Below, piece by piece: positions 36,210 through 45,930 of a stretch of 64,000 bases of DNA. The DNA is from Mycobacterium kiyosense (GTDB lineage Bacteria; Actinomycetota; Actinomycetes; Mycobacteriales; Mycobacteriaceae). Made by a program: the position numbers and the translations under genes. The DNA is taken from positions 4,836,001 to 4,900,000 of the forward strand of contig AP025179.1 of assembly GCA_021654635.1 (NCBI GenBank), read 5' to 3'. Numbering within the stretch: the stretch's first letter is position 1; the number at the start of each line of letters is the position of its first letter. Below the pieces are notes generated by a model. The model searched no databases. It saw nothing but the letters and a program-made list of their open reading frames with translations, and was not told the DNA's origin.

Positions 36210-38013
36210 ATGAGTCAGGAACCCGGCTCGCGGTCAGGTTCGATGTTCGGGCCCTACCGCTTCACGCGACTGATCGGGCGCGGCGGGATGGGCGAGGTCT
36301 ACCAGGCTGAACACACCATCAAAGGGTGGACGGTGGCCGTCAAGCTGATGTCGGAAACCGTCAGCAAAGATCCGGTGTTCCGGGAGCGGATGAAGCGCGA
36401 AGCCCGCATCGCCGGCCGGCTGCAGGAGCCGCATGTCGTGCCGATCCACGACTACGGCGAGATCGACGGCCAGATGTTCCTGGAGATGCGACTCATCGAG
36501 GGCGACGACCTCGACAGCACGCTGCAGCGCTACGGCCCGATGCCGCCGACCCGTGCGGTCGCCATCATCACCCAGGTCGCCTCGGCGCTGGACGCCGCGC
36601 ACGCCCTCGGGGTGACGCACCGCGACGTCAAACCGCCCAACATCCTCATTACCCGCGACGACTTCGCTTACCTGGTCGACTTCGGCATCGCCAGCGCCAA
36701 AACCGAGGAGAAGCTCACTTCGCTCGGCGCCCCGGTGGGCACCTGGAAATACATGGGTCCCGAGCGGTTCAGCGACGGCGAGGTCACGCCGCGCGCCGAC
36801 ATCTACTCGCTGGCCTGCGTGCTGTACGAGTGCCTGACGGGTGCCGCGCCATACCCCTCCGACAGTGCCGGCGTCCTGATCAGTGCCCACATGATGAACC
36901 CCATCCCCCGGCCCAGCGCCGCGCGCGAAGGGGTTCCCCGGCCCCTGGACGCCGTCATCGCCCGCGGCATGGCCAAGAGGCCGGAGGATCGCTACGCCAG
37001 CGCCGGTGAGCTGGCGCAGGCCGCGCGTGACGCGCTGAGCAACCCCGACCGCGACCGGGTCTCCGATATCGTGCGCCGCTCGCAGGAGACGGCGTTGCCC
37101 GAACGGTTCGTCGATCCCAAGACCGTCCGGCATTCGCGCCCGCCGTCCGCAGACCCGCCCCGCCCGTCCGGTCCGATCCGGTCGGGACCGCCGCCCTCAA
37201 CCACCCGCCGGCCGGCCGGCGTGCGCCGCATCCCCGCAGATGCCATCTGCCCCAACGAGTTCCACGGGCAACCCGACCTGGGCCCTCGCCCGACCACCGA
37301 GTGGACCCATCCCCGGCGCGCCGCCGACGCCGCCGTTCAGCGGACCGGTGTCATGGCAGCCCGCGGCGCCACGCGGGCGCAACCACTGGGCGATCGTCGC
37401 CGGCGTGGCCGCGGTGGTCCTGGTGCTCATCGTGGCCGCGATCGGCATCTGGGCGGCCACCAAGGACGACGGCAGCGCGCAGGCAGGGGGGCGCTCGACG
37501 ACCACCGCCCCGCCCACGACCCAGACCACCGCGTCCACCACCGCACCGACGACGCCGGTCCCGTCGTCCGGCTCGTCCGGTTCGCCCGCAGCGCAAGCCC
37601 GATTGTCGGCCGCGTGCCGACCGGCTATCCCGCTGGATCCTGCAAACCGGACGACAAGACGATGCCAGGGGCGATGGTGTCGGTGACCTGCGGGCAGAAC
37701 ACCGACAGCAACGGGCCCAGGGTGTCGGGATACGGGTTGTACTCCGATATCGCCGCGCTGAAAAAGGCGTTCTCCGGGTTCATCGGGACCTTCACCGTCC
37801 AGCAGTGTCCCGGCGGCAAGGCGTCCCCGACCACGTGGTGGCACACCCAAGGACCCGAACACCATCCTCGGCCAGATGGCGTGCGGCACCTACAAGGGCG
37901 ACCCGCAGGTCATGTGGAGCAACGAGCAGACGCTGATGTTCGGGCTGGTCTCCGGCAGCCCGCAGGGGCCAAGCATCGACCAGGTGTTCAAGTGGTGGGG
38001 CTCGCACTCGTGA
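36210..38013 (+). pseudogene. Receptor-type Ser/Thr protein kinase, three frameshifts after the kinase domain
   Basis: ATG 36210 is chosen by alignment with its neighbours (MSQEPGSRSGSMFGPY). The kinase domain is intact: GRGGMGEVYQAEH, VAVKLM, HRDVKPPNILI, DFGIASAKTEEKL and YMGPERF. Frame changes near 37250, 37590 and 37848 break the linker, the membrane helix (HWAIVAGVAAVVLVLIVAAI) and the extracellular part (TGYPAGSC, VTCGQNTDSNGP, VQQCPGGKASP, MACGTYKGDPQVMW). Repaired, it ends GSHS at TGA 38011-38013. The sensor domain is homologous to that of the first kinase, with the same four cysteines. Several breaks in one gene could mean real decay. Confidence 0.85.
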
Positions 38014-38115
38014 CCCGGGTTTGACGCCGGCTGGAAATCGCAGCTCGTTTCAGCTTTTGCCGCCGGCCGCCGCAGCTGCCAGTGGCAGATTATCTGGCAA
38101 TTTACCTCGGTGTTG

Positions 38116-39015
38116 TTGATAGTGTCGGCGGCAGCGCGGGGTGATTGGGAGGATCAGCGATGAGCGACACGCAGGGCTCGCGGGTGGGCTCGATGTTCGG
38201 GCCCTACCACCTCAAACGGTTGCTGGGTCGCGGGGGGGATGGGCGAGGTCTACGAGGCCGAGCACACCGTCAAAGAGTGGACGGTGGCGGTCAAGCTGAT
38301 GACGGCCGAATTCAGCAAGGACCCCGTCTTCCGCGAACGCATGAAGCGCGAGGCCCGCATCGCCGGGCGCCTGATGGAACCCCACGTGGTGCCCATCCAC
38401 GACTACGGCGAAATCGACGGCCAGATGTACCTCGAGATGCGGATGATCGAGGGCACCGACCTCGACAGCCTGCTCAAGCGGTACGGCCCGCTGACCCCGC
38501 CGCGCGCGGTGGCCATCATCACCCAGATCGCCTCGGCCCTGGACGCCGCCCACGCCGCCGGGGTGATGCACCGCGACGTCAAACCGCCCAACATCCTGAT
38601 TACCCGCGATGACTTCGCGTACCTGGTGGACTTCGGCATCGCCAGCGCCACCACCGACGAGAAGCTCACCCAGATGGGCACGGCGGTGGGCACCTGGAAA
38701 TACATGGCGCCGGAACGCTTTTCCAATGACGAGGTCACTTATCGCGCCGACATCTACGCGCTGGCCTGCGTGCTCTACGAATGCCTGACCGGCGCCCCGC
38801 CGTACCGCGCCGACAGTGCCGGCATCTTGGTGACGGCTCATCTGCGCGACCCGGTCCCGCAGGTGAGCACCGCACGTGCGGGCATCCCGAAAGCCTTCGA
38901 CGCGGTCATCGCACGGGGTATGGCCAAAAAGCCCGAGGATCGCTACGCCAGCGCCGGCGACCTCGCACTGGCCGCCCACGAGGCGCTCAGTACCCCCGAC
39001 CAGGACCACGCCGAC
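38116..39015 (+). repeat. Long direct repeat, copy 2 (kinase leader and kinase domain)
   Basis: The second copy of the 34322-35220 repeat, about 3.8 kb downstream. At the glycine loop it has G7 (38232-38238) where copy 1 has G6, a direct internal view of a one-base homopolymer difference that breaks this copy's frame. Confidence 0.8.
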
Positions 39016-40116
39016 AAGATCGTGCGCCGCAGCCAGGAGGCCACGCTGCCCGGTCCCCCGACGATGGTCCCACCGACCATGCCGGCCGGGCCGATGTCGC
39101 CGCCGCGGTCCACACCGCCACCGCGATCCACACCGCCGCCGCAGTCAACTCCGCCGCCGAACACCCCGCCGCCGGACCCGCGCTATGCCCAGCCCCAGTA
39201 CCGCGGCGCGCCCGGCTCGTCGGGACCGGTCCCGCAGCAGCGGCCGCCCGCTCCGGCCGGCAATCCCGGCTGGGCCGCGGCCAGTGGCCCGATCTCGGCG
39301 CCGAACCCGACACCGCAGAATCCCCCGTACTACCCCGGTGGCGGCCCGCCCGGCGGACCGCCCAGCACACCGATTCCGTATCCGCAGTCGGGTCCGGTTC
39401 CGGCCTGGAACCAACCGCCGCCCAAGAAACGCAACCCCTGGCCCATCATCGCGGCCGCCATCATCGTGGTCGCGCTGGTGGCCGGAGGAATCGGCATCTA
39501 TCTGGCCACGCGGCCCGACCCGAAACCCAAGGTCAAGCCGATCTCCGAGGATCGGCTGAACTCACTGTTGCTCAGCCCATCGGAGATCAACTCGGTGATG
39601 GGTTCGTCCACGATGCAAGCCGGCAAGACCCTGACGTCGATGGACACTTCCGACGTGACGCTCTCCGCGCCGGACTGCCGGAGCGCGCGTTACGTCGGCG
39701 CGGCGCCGGTGTTCGCCGGTACCGGCTACACCGGGATCAGCGCCGTGCAGCTCGCCGAGCCGGACGAAGATTACAAGCACTGGGTGGTACAGGCCGTGGT
39801 CGCGTTCCCGACGGCCGAAAAGGCCCGCGAGTTCATGGACAGTTCGCTGAAAAAATGGAAGAGCTGCGCCGGCAACACCCTGACGGTCACCAGTAAGTCC
39901 AAGACCTACCGGTGGACTTTCGCCGACGTGCAAGGCGCGCCGCCGAAGATCACCATCGTCGATACCCAGGAGGGGGCCGACGGTTGGGAATGTCAGCGGG
40001 CAATGGGTGTGGCGAACAACGTCATCGTCGATATCAACGCCTGCGGCTACCAGATCACCGATCAGGGCAGCAAGATCGTGGACAAGATCGTCGCCAACGT
40101 CAACAAAGAGAAGTAA
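38160..40116 (+). pseudogene. pknH: PknH-like receptor Ser/Thr protein kinase, one-base frameshift in the glycine loop
   Basis: ATG 38160 begins MSDTQGSRVGSMFGPYHLKR; the frame breaks after GRGG at the G7 run 38232-38238 and resumes as MGEVYEAEHTVKEW from 38239 to the stop at 40116. All catalytic motifs follow (HRDVKPPNILI, DFGIA, MAPERF). A proline-rich linker of about 130 residues, a transmembrane helix (PWPIIAAAIIVVALVAGGIG) and an extracellular domain with LSPSEINSVMGSSTM and four cysteines (PDCRS, KSCAG, WECQR, NACGY) match the PknH sensor domain, where two disulfides are known. Length repaired is about 651 residues. Position next to the amiB2 region also fits Rv1266c. One G fewer restores the gene. 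Confidence 0.9.
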
Positions 40117-40127
40117 CGCCGCCGGGG

Positions 40128-40694
40128 TCAGCTCGACAGATCGGGGCCCTGCGCACGCAGGTCGTCGACCGCGGACATCGCGCTGCGCAACTTGGCGAGC
40201 CATTCCTCGGTGTGCTCACCGACCAGCTTGACCGACCAGGCCAGGGCGTCGGCGCGGGAGCGAGCGACGCCGGCGTCGACCAGCGTATCGAGCACCTGAC
40301 GCTCCGGTTGACGCAGCCGCGTCATAACCGGAACAGCGATGTGGGTGAACAACTTTCGTTCGCCGTTGACCTCCACACCCCAGGACACCTTGCGCCCGTA
40401 GCGCGCCTGCGCCTCCTCGGCGATGGCTATCCGCTCCGCCCGGGTCTCCTCACGGAATCGCGACGCCCGGCCCTCGGCGCGTGCGGCGCTTTCTTCCTCG
40501 GCGCCGTCCGGGACCGCGAGCCTGCCGACAACCGTGATCTCCTCGCGGTCGACCACGACGGTGGGGTCGCCGTCGAACCAGCTTTCGGGTAAGCGACCGG
40601 CGAACCATTCGGCCGCGCCGGCCGCGTCGGGCTGATCGGCCTGCTGCCAGCCGCCGGGTCGCCCGTGCCGGCGACCGTGATGATGAATACTCAT
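40128..40694 (-). CDS. Conserved hypothetical protein
   Basis: A 188-residue hydrophilic protein starting at ATG 40694, converging on the kinase gene 11 bases away. It has a His-rich start (MSIHHHGRRHGRPGG), a short domain WFDGDPTVVVDREEITVVGR, a charged helix (EEESAARAEGRASRFREETR) and a C-terminal helical segment ALAWSVKLVGEHTEEWLAKL. I recognise it as an actinobacterial type without assigned function. It occupies the place of Rv1265 in M. tuberculosis, but I cannot confirm homology. Its promoter region is AT-rich with ATTACA-type repeats. Confidence 0.75.
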   Translation of the reverse strand: MSIHHHGRRHGRPGGWQQADQPDAAGAAEWFAGRLPESWFDGDPTVVVDREEITVVGRLAVPDGAEEESAARAEGRASRFREETRAERIAIAEEAQARYGRKVSWGVEVNGERKLFTHIAVPVMTRLRQPERQVLDTLVDAGVARSRADALAWSVKLVGEHTEEWLAKLRSAMSAVDDLRAQGPDLSS

Positions 40695-40956
40695 GATTGC
40701 ATGATTACACCATTACATCGATTACTGAACGATGGTTCGCCGCGAGCGAACAACAAGCGCCGGACAACCTGGCTGAGACAGCCCCCGGAAGCGTTGCCAT
40801 CAGGTACGGGCGGTTGTATTTTTGGGAGCGAAGCAGGCCCGGAAGTGACCAAATCTCAAGTGCCGGAAGACGGGGTAACACCCGGCCGCGTCCGACCCGC
40901 GTACGACGGAGTCGGAACGCCCCCCGAGTCACGCCGGGCCTGCCCTATACGCGTGA

Positions 40957-41094
40957 TCAGTCCCGCCGGACTCGATGCACCCTGGTCTCCCCCTCGATGC
41001 CTTTCAGCCGCCGCGCCGGCGAACGACCACTGAAAATCAGCATCGTTGCGTCCAGGCCGTCGAGCAGGTCGTCGATATCGGACCCGTCGCTCAT
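40957..41094 (-). pseudogene. Probable internally deleted remnant of an Rv1264-like adenylyl cyclase
   Basis: This 45-codon frame starts at ATG 41094, overlapping the amiB2 stop (ATGA). Its first part, SDIDDLLDGLDAT, resembles the N-terminus of M. tuberculosis Rv1264 (IDDLLGDLGGT, from memory), and its last part, ARRLKGIEGETRVHRVRRD, resembles the cyclase C-terminus (PRRLRGIRGDVRLFRVRR). Rv1264 lies exactly here in the syntenic order. The whole catalytic domain, about 350 residues, would be missing. The frame is open and might still be translated as a small protein. Confidence 0.6.
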
Positions 41095-42479
41095 GACACC
41101 GGCGGCCGGCGCTGCGCCCACGGCCGGGCCGCTTCGATCTGCGCCGACAGCGACAACAGCGTCGCCTCGTCGAAGGGTCGCCCGACCAGTTGTACCGACA
41201 TGGGCAGGCCGTCGTCGTCGAAGTCCCAGGGAACCACCGCGGCCGGCTGACCGGTCAGATTCCAGACCTGCTGATACGGAACCCGCTGACCGACCAGCAG
41301 TAACGTCGAGATGCCGCCGCGGCGCTGGTAGGCGCCGATGCGGGACGGCCCCGCAGCACAACCCGGCGTTACGACGACGTCGACGTCGTCGAAGATCGAC
41401 TGGATCCGCGCGCTCAGCCCGATCTCCGATTCCCGCAACGCCGCCATCCGCCGGTCGGAGAAAAACGAACCCAGCCGGGCGAGGTGGCGGGTGCGCGCCT
41501 CGAGCCGCTCCGGGTGGGCCTGTGCGTCGGCGTCGTCGCTGATGCCGCGCAGCATGCGAGGCAGATAGTTCGCGTAGAGCGACGGCGGGTACTGCGGGTC
41601 GCGATCGATCACCTGATGACCCAGGTCGCGAAGCAACGCTCCCGCCTGTTCGAGCGCGTTGCGCTGAGCCGTGCCGACCCGGACCGGCATCGGCGTCGGC
41701 ACCTTGGCGCTCAACGCGATTCGCAGCTGCCCCGGCGGTCGTGTCGCGGCGGCGGCGAACTCACCTTCCGGCCCGGGCACCGTCGTCGTCGCATCGAGCA
41801 TCAGCGCCGCGTCCAGCACCGACCGGGTGAGGGGGCCGTTGACGCTGAGCCCCTCCCAGGCGTCGTCGTGCGGCTCCAGCGAGACCCGGTCGCGCTGCGG
41901 CTTCAACCCGAACAGGCCGCACCAGGTCGCCGGGATGCGGATCGATCCGCCGCCGTCGGAGCCCAGCGCGATCGGGGCCAGGCCGGCCGCGACCGCCGCG
42001 GCGCTGCCCCCGCTGCTGCCGCCCGGCGTACGACGGGGGTTCCACGGATTGCGGGTCGCCCCGAACGTCAGCGACTCGGTGAACGGCATGATCATCAGCT
42101 CGGGCACCGCGGTCTTGCCGATGACGACCGCACCCGCGGCACGCAGCCGACGGACGACCTCGGCGTCGTCCTTCACCGCCGGGCCGTGCGCACCGCTGCC
42201 GTAGGTCGTGACCTCGCCCGCGACGTCGACGTCGTCCTTGATCGCGATCGGCACCCCGAGCAGCGGTCGCCGCACCCCGGCGTCCAGGCGCTGCTGGGCG
42301 AGCTCGGCCTCCTCGCGGGCGCCGTCGTACCGCACCACCCGGTAGGCGCGCAGTTCGCTGTCCAGCCGCTCGATCCGCTCCAGGTAGACCTCGAGCAGCT
42401 CGGGAGCGGTGATCTCGCCGTCGGCCAGCATCCGGGCTTGCTCGGCGGCGCCGGCGAACGCGAGATCGCTAGGGTCCAC
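41091..42479 (-). CDS. amiB2: Amidase, AmiB2-like
   Basis: A 462-residue amidase signature enzyme that hydrolyses amides to acid and ammonia. The Ser-cisSer-Lys triad is visible: Lys in GVPIAIKDDVDVAG, the cis-Ser in GGSSGGSAAAVAAG and the nucleophile in LGSDGGGSIRIPA. GTG 42479 is chosen to begin VDPSDLAFAGAAEQARMLAD, matching the M. tuberculosis protein; the upstream in-frame extension overlaps the divergent HIT gene. It diverges from that gene with a 39-base gap and its stop overlaps the cyclase remnant. The substrate is unknown. Confidence 0.92.
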   Translation of the reverse strand: MDPSDLAFAGAAEQARMLADGEITAPELLEVYLERIERLDSELRAYRVVRYDGAREEAELAQQRLDAGVRRPLLGVPIAIKDDVDVAGEVTTYGSGAHGPAVKDDAEVVRRLRAAGAVVIGKTAVPELMIMPFTESLTFGATRNPWNPRRTPGGSSGGSAAAVAAGLAPIALGSDGGGSIRIPATWCGLFGLKPQRDRVSLEPHDDAWEGLSVNGPLTRSVLDAALMLDATTTVPGPEGEFAAAATRPPGQLRIALSAKVPTPMPVRVGTAQRNALEQAGALLRDLGHQVIDRDPQYPPSLYANYLPRMLRGISDDADAQAHPERLEARTRHLARLGSFFSDRRMAALRESEIGLSARIQSIFDDVDVVVTPGCAAGPSRIGAYQRRGGISTLLLVGQRVPYQQVWNLTGQPAAVVPWDFDDDGLPMSVQLVGRPFDEATLLSLSAQIEAARPWAQRRPPVS

Positions 42480-42518
42480 TGCCGCAGCGTATCTCGGGTT
42501 GCCAGTACCGTTGGCGAC

Positions 42519-42947
42519 ATGTCCTGCGTGTTCTGTGCGATCGTCGCCGGGACAGCTCCGGCCATCCGGATCTGCGAAGACGACGACTACCTGGCAATCC
42601 TCGACATTCGTCCGTTCACCCGCGGCCACACCCTGGTGATTCCCAAGCAGCACAGCGTGGACCTCGGCGACACCCCACCGCAGACCCTGGCCGGGATGAT
42701 CACCATGGGTCAGCGCATCGCTCAGGCTGCCAAGACGACCGAGTTGGCCGACGCCACCAATATGGCGATCAACGACGGCAGTGCCGCGTTCCAGACCGTG
42801 TTTCACATCCACCTGCACGTGCTGCCGCGACGCAACGGCGACAAGCTCGCACTGGCCAAGGGCATGGTGCTACGTCGAGATCCAGATCGGGACGCAACGG
42901 GACGGATCTTGCGCGCAGCATTAGCCGGTACTGACAGCCGTGGTTAA
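42519..42947 (+). CDS. HIT family nucleotide-binding protein
   Basis: A 142-residue protein of the histidine triad superfamily, acting as nucleotide hydrolase or transferase. It begins CVFCAIVAGTAPAIRICEDD with a zinc-type CxxC, has DIRPFTRGHTLVIPKQH, and the triad FHIHLHVLPR with His96, His98 and His100. ATG 42519 is used; the long open frame upstream is antisense to amiB2. It corresponds to Rv1262c by position. Confidence 0.93.
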   Translation: MSCVFCAIVAGTAPAIRICEDDDYLAILDIRPFTRGHTLVIPKQHSVDLGDTPPQTLAGMITMGQRIAQAAKTTELADATNMAINDGSAAFQTVFHIHLHVLPRRNGDKLALAKGMVLRRDPDRDATGRILRAALAGTDSRG

Positions 42948-43099
42948 TCGTACGGCTGGTCGCGAAACCCATTCGATGACTGAATCTGCGTCAGTAATGA
43001 GGTAGAAATGCAGTCCAGCGGTCTATTCTGTGAAAGCGCGCGGTGGAAGCCTTCGATTACCTCGCCGGCAGGCGCGCTACGGGCTAGCTGGAGCAGGGA

Positions 43100-45930
43100 A
43101 TGAAGCGCTGGACGGGATTGCCGTGCCCGCTCACCGGGCTGACGATGGGCGTCAGCTGTGCGGTGGTCGGCGGTTACGCGCTCGCGGCGGCCCTGGTGCT
43201 CCCTTCCTCGCTGCTGGGCTGGCAGGGCCCCTACGCCACGCGGCCCCTCGTGCAGGTCGTGACCGTGCTCTGCCTGCTCTTCGCGGCCGGCTGCGCTGCG
43301 CGAGCCGCTCGGCACGCCGTCGGCCGCCGCCGCTTCGGCTGGCTCTCGCTGGCTGTCGCGCTGACCGGCTGGGTGGTCGGTGAAATCATCTGGGCCGTCC
43401 TCGACGTGCGCACCGAACTCGACCATGCCAGCCATCCCGCTGCGGCGGAGTTCGTGCTACTGCTGTTCCCGATCGGCGTCCTGACCGCACTGGCGTCGCT
43501 GGCCAACCCGCAGGGCCACAACATCTGGCGTCTGGTGCTCGACGGCATCATCGTGGCAACCTCGCTGTTTGTCGCCTCGTGGGTGTTCGTCCTGGACAAA
43601 CTGCTGCAGACGGCTAACAGCTCACGGCCGACCACGGTGGTCCACGTCGTCACCGACGTCATGCTGATGACCGTCGCCATCCTGGTGTTGTCGCGAGGCC
43701 GTCCCGGCGGTCGCCGCAGCATCACCCTGCTGGCCGGCGGAATCACCACCATCATGCTGGCCGACCTGCTGGTCCTGTTTCGCACCGGGGTGGGCAGCTA
43801 CCACACCGGCGACCTGGTCGACGTCACCCGGGTCGCGGGACTGGGACTGGTCGCGCTGGCGGGTCTGGTCAGCACCACGGAGTCCCCGACCGCCACGAAC
43901 CTGGACGAGGTCACCTCGCGGGTGCGGCTCTGGTTGCCCTACCTGCCGTTGCTGCCTATCCGCTGACATACGCCGGTCTGCTGCTGCTGATGCAGGCGCG
44001 GCTCAAGCGGGTGCCGCTCGCGGTTCGGCTCGACTCGGTGGTGTGCGGACTGGCGATGGCCGCCGTGGCCGCAGCGCTGACCGCGGGGCCGATCCAGGCC
44101 GCCACCGCGCGCGCGCCGGCCACCGTGCTGGTGGGGCTGATCTACCCGTGGTGCGACCTGGTGTTGCTGGCGCTGGCCGCCGGGATGCTGCCGATCCTCG
44201 GCTGGCGGCACGAGTTCCGCTGGAGCTTGCTGGTCGCCGGATTCGTGTTGTTCGCGGCCGCTGACACGGCCTATCTGTTCGAGACCTCCGCCAGCGAATA
44301 CCGGGTCGGCACCCTGCTCGACGCCTGCTGGCCCGCGTCGTCGCTGTTTCTCGCGCTGGCCGCCTGGACCGCGTGGTCATCGACGCCCCCACTGCCGCGA
44401 CGCGGACTCGGCTACTACGCCGCTCCGGTGGCGTGCACCGTCGTGGCGCTCGCCGTCACCGCGGTAGGCCACGAGTCACGCAGCGCGCCGATACTGGCGG
44501 CGCTGAGCCTGATCGCGGTCGCGGCCCGATTCTCGGTGACCTTCCGCGAGGTCAGCAATCTGGCCGAGAACCACAAGCAAGCCATGACCGACGGGGTTAC
44601 CGGGCTGCCCAACCGGCGGTCTCTGGCCACCACACTGACCGAGGTGCCCGTCTCCCCGCCGCGGACGCCCGTGGTCGGGCCGCCGCTGCTAGCCCGGGCA
44701 CCGGCTCGTCGTGCACTGCTGTTGTTGCAGTTACTGGAGTTTCACGAGATCAACGACACCGTCGGTCCGCGCTTCGGCGACGAACTGCTACGCCAGATCG
44801 CAGATCGATTGTCCCAGAACGTGCGTCGCGACGACCTTCTTGCGCGCGTCGGTGACGACCAGTTCGCGATACTGCTCGCCGAGGGCGCAGACCTGATCGC
44901 CGCACGCGCCCAAGCGGGCCGGCTGCTCGAGGCGCTGGGTGAGCCGTTCGCCCTGGACCCGGTGACCATCCAGGTCGACGCCCGGATCGCGATCGCACTG
45001 TTCCCCGACCACTGCGACCATCCACAGGAACTGCTGAACCGCGCGGAAATCACACTGCCGCATGCCAAGTCGGCCCACGGCAGGATCGCGGTCTACGACA
45101 CGGCGTTCGAGCTGTATCGGGAGAACGACCCCAGCCTGATCGAGGAACTTCGAGCCGCCCTGGCCGACGGCTCCGAATTGACCTGCCACTACCAGCCCAA
45201 GATCAACGCCGCGGACGGCAGCGTGCACAGCGTCGAGGCGCTGCTGCGCTGGCACCATCCCGCCCGCGGGTTGCTGCTGCCCGAAGAGTTTCTGCCCGAG
45301 GCCGAACGCGCCGGCCTGATGCGCAAGATCGCCAACCGCACCGTCGACCTCGCGCTGAAACAAGCTCGAGCTTGGCGCGACCAGGGACTGCCGCTGACCA
45401 TCGCGGTGAACCTGTCCACCACCAACCTGCTCGACCTCGACCTGGTCGGCAGCATCGATCAACAACTGCGCACCCATGGCCTGCCCGCCGACGCGCTGAT
45501 CATCGAGATCACCGAAAGCACGCTGGTGGACTCGGCGCGGTCGCGCAACACCGTCGCCGCGTTGCAGCAGCTGGGGGTGCGTATCTCGCTGGACGACTAC
45601 GGCACCGGATGGTCGTCGCTGGCGCGGCTGCAGGACGTGTCAGTGGACGAACTCAAGCTGGACCGGGTGTTCGTGGCACGACTGGCCCAGGACCCGCGTT
45701 CGGTGGCCATCGTGCGATCCACCGTGGCGCTGGCCGAGAGCCTGGGCGCCGATCTGGTCGCTGAGGGTGTCGAGGACGAGGTGACGTTGCGGGCGTTGCG
45801 GCAGTACGGCTGCACCATCACCCAGGGTTTCGTGCACAGTCCGCCCCTGCCCGGCAGCGACCTGCGGGACTGGATCCTGACCAATGCGCCCGGCCCGGCG
45901 CCGAAGAAAGCTCAGCAACAGCCGAGCTAG
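43100..45930 (+). pseudogene. Membrane-bound GGDEF-EAL cyclic-di-GMP protein, one frameshift
   Basis: ATG 43100 follows GGAGCAGGGA. About ten N-terminal membrane helices span some 480 residues. Around 43951-43955 the frame breaks after WLPYLPLL; one base shifted it continues AYPLTYAGLLLLMQARLKRV. The GGDEF domain starts TDGVTGLPNRRSL, but its active-site loop reads RVGDDQF, so diguanylate cyclase activity is doubtful. The EAL domain keeps SVEALLRWHHP, NLSTTNL, ITESTLVD, DDYGTGWSSLARL and VAEGVED, consistent with an active cyclic-di-GMP phosphodiesterase. Repaired, it has about 943 residues. It converges with the LLM oxidoreductase gene, overlapping by four bases. Confidence 0.9.

Noticed and set aside
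41484..42518. The long in-frame upstream extension of the HIT gene
   Set aside because: It is antisense to amiB2; the family start CVFCAIVAG follows ATG 42519 directly.
42480..42818. Upstream in-frame extension of amiB2
   Set aside because: It overlaps the divergent HIT gene and lacks amidase similarity; GTG 42479 gives the known N-terminus.
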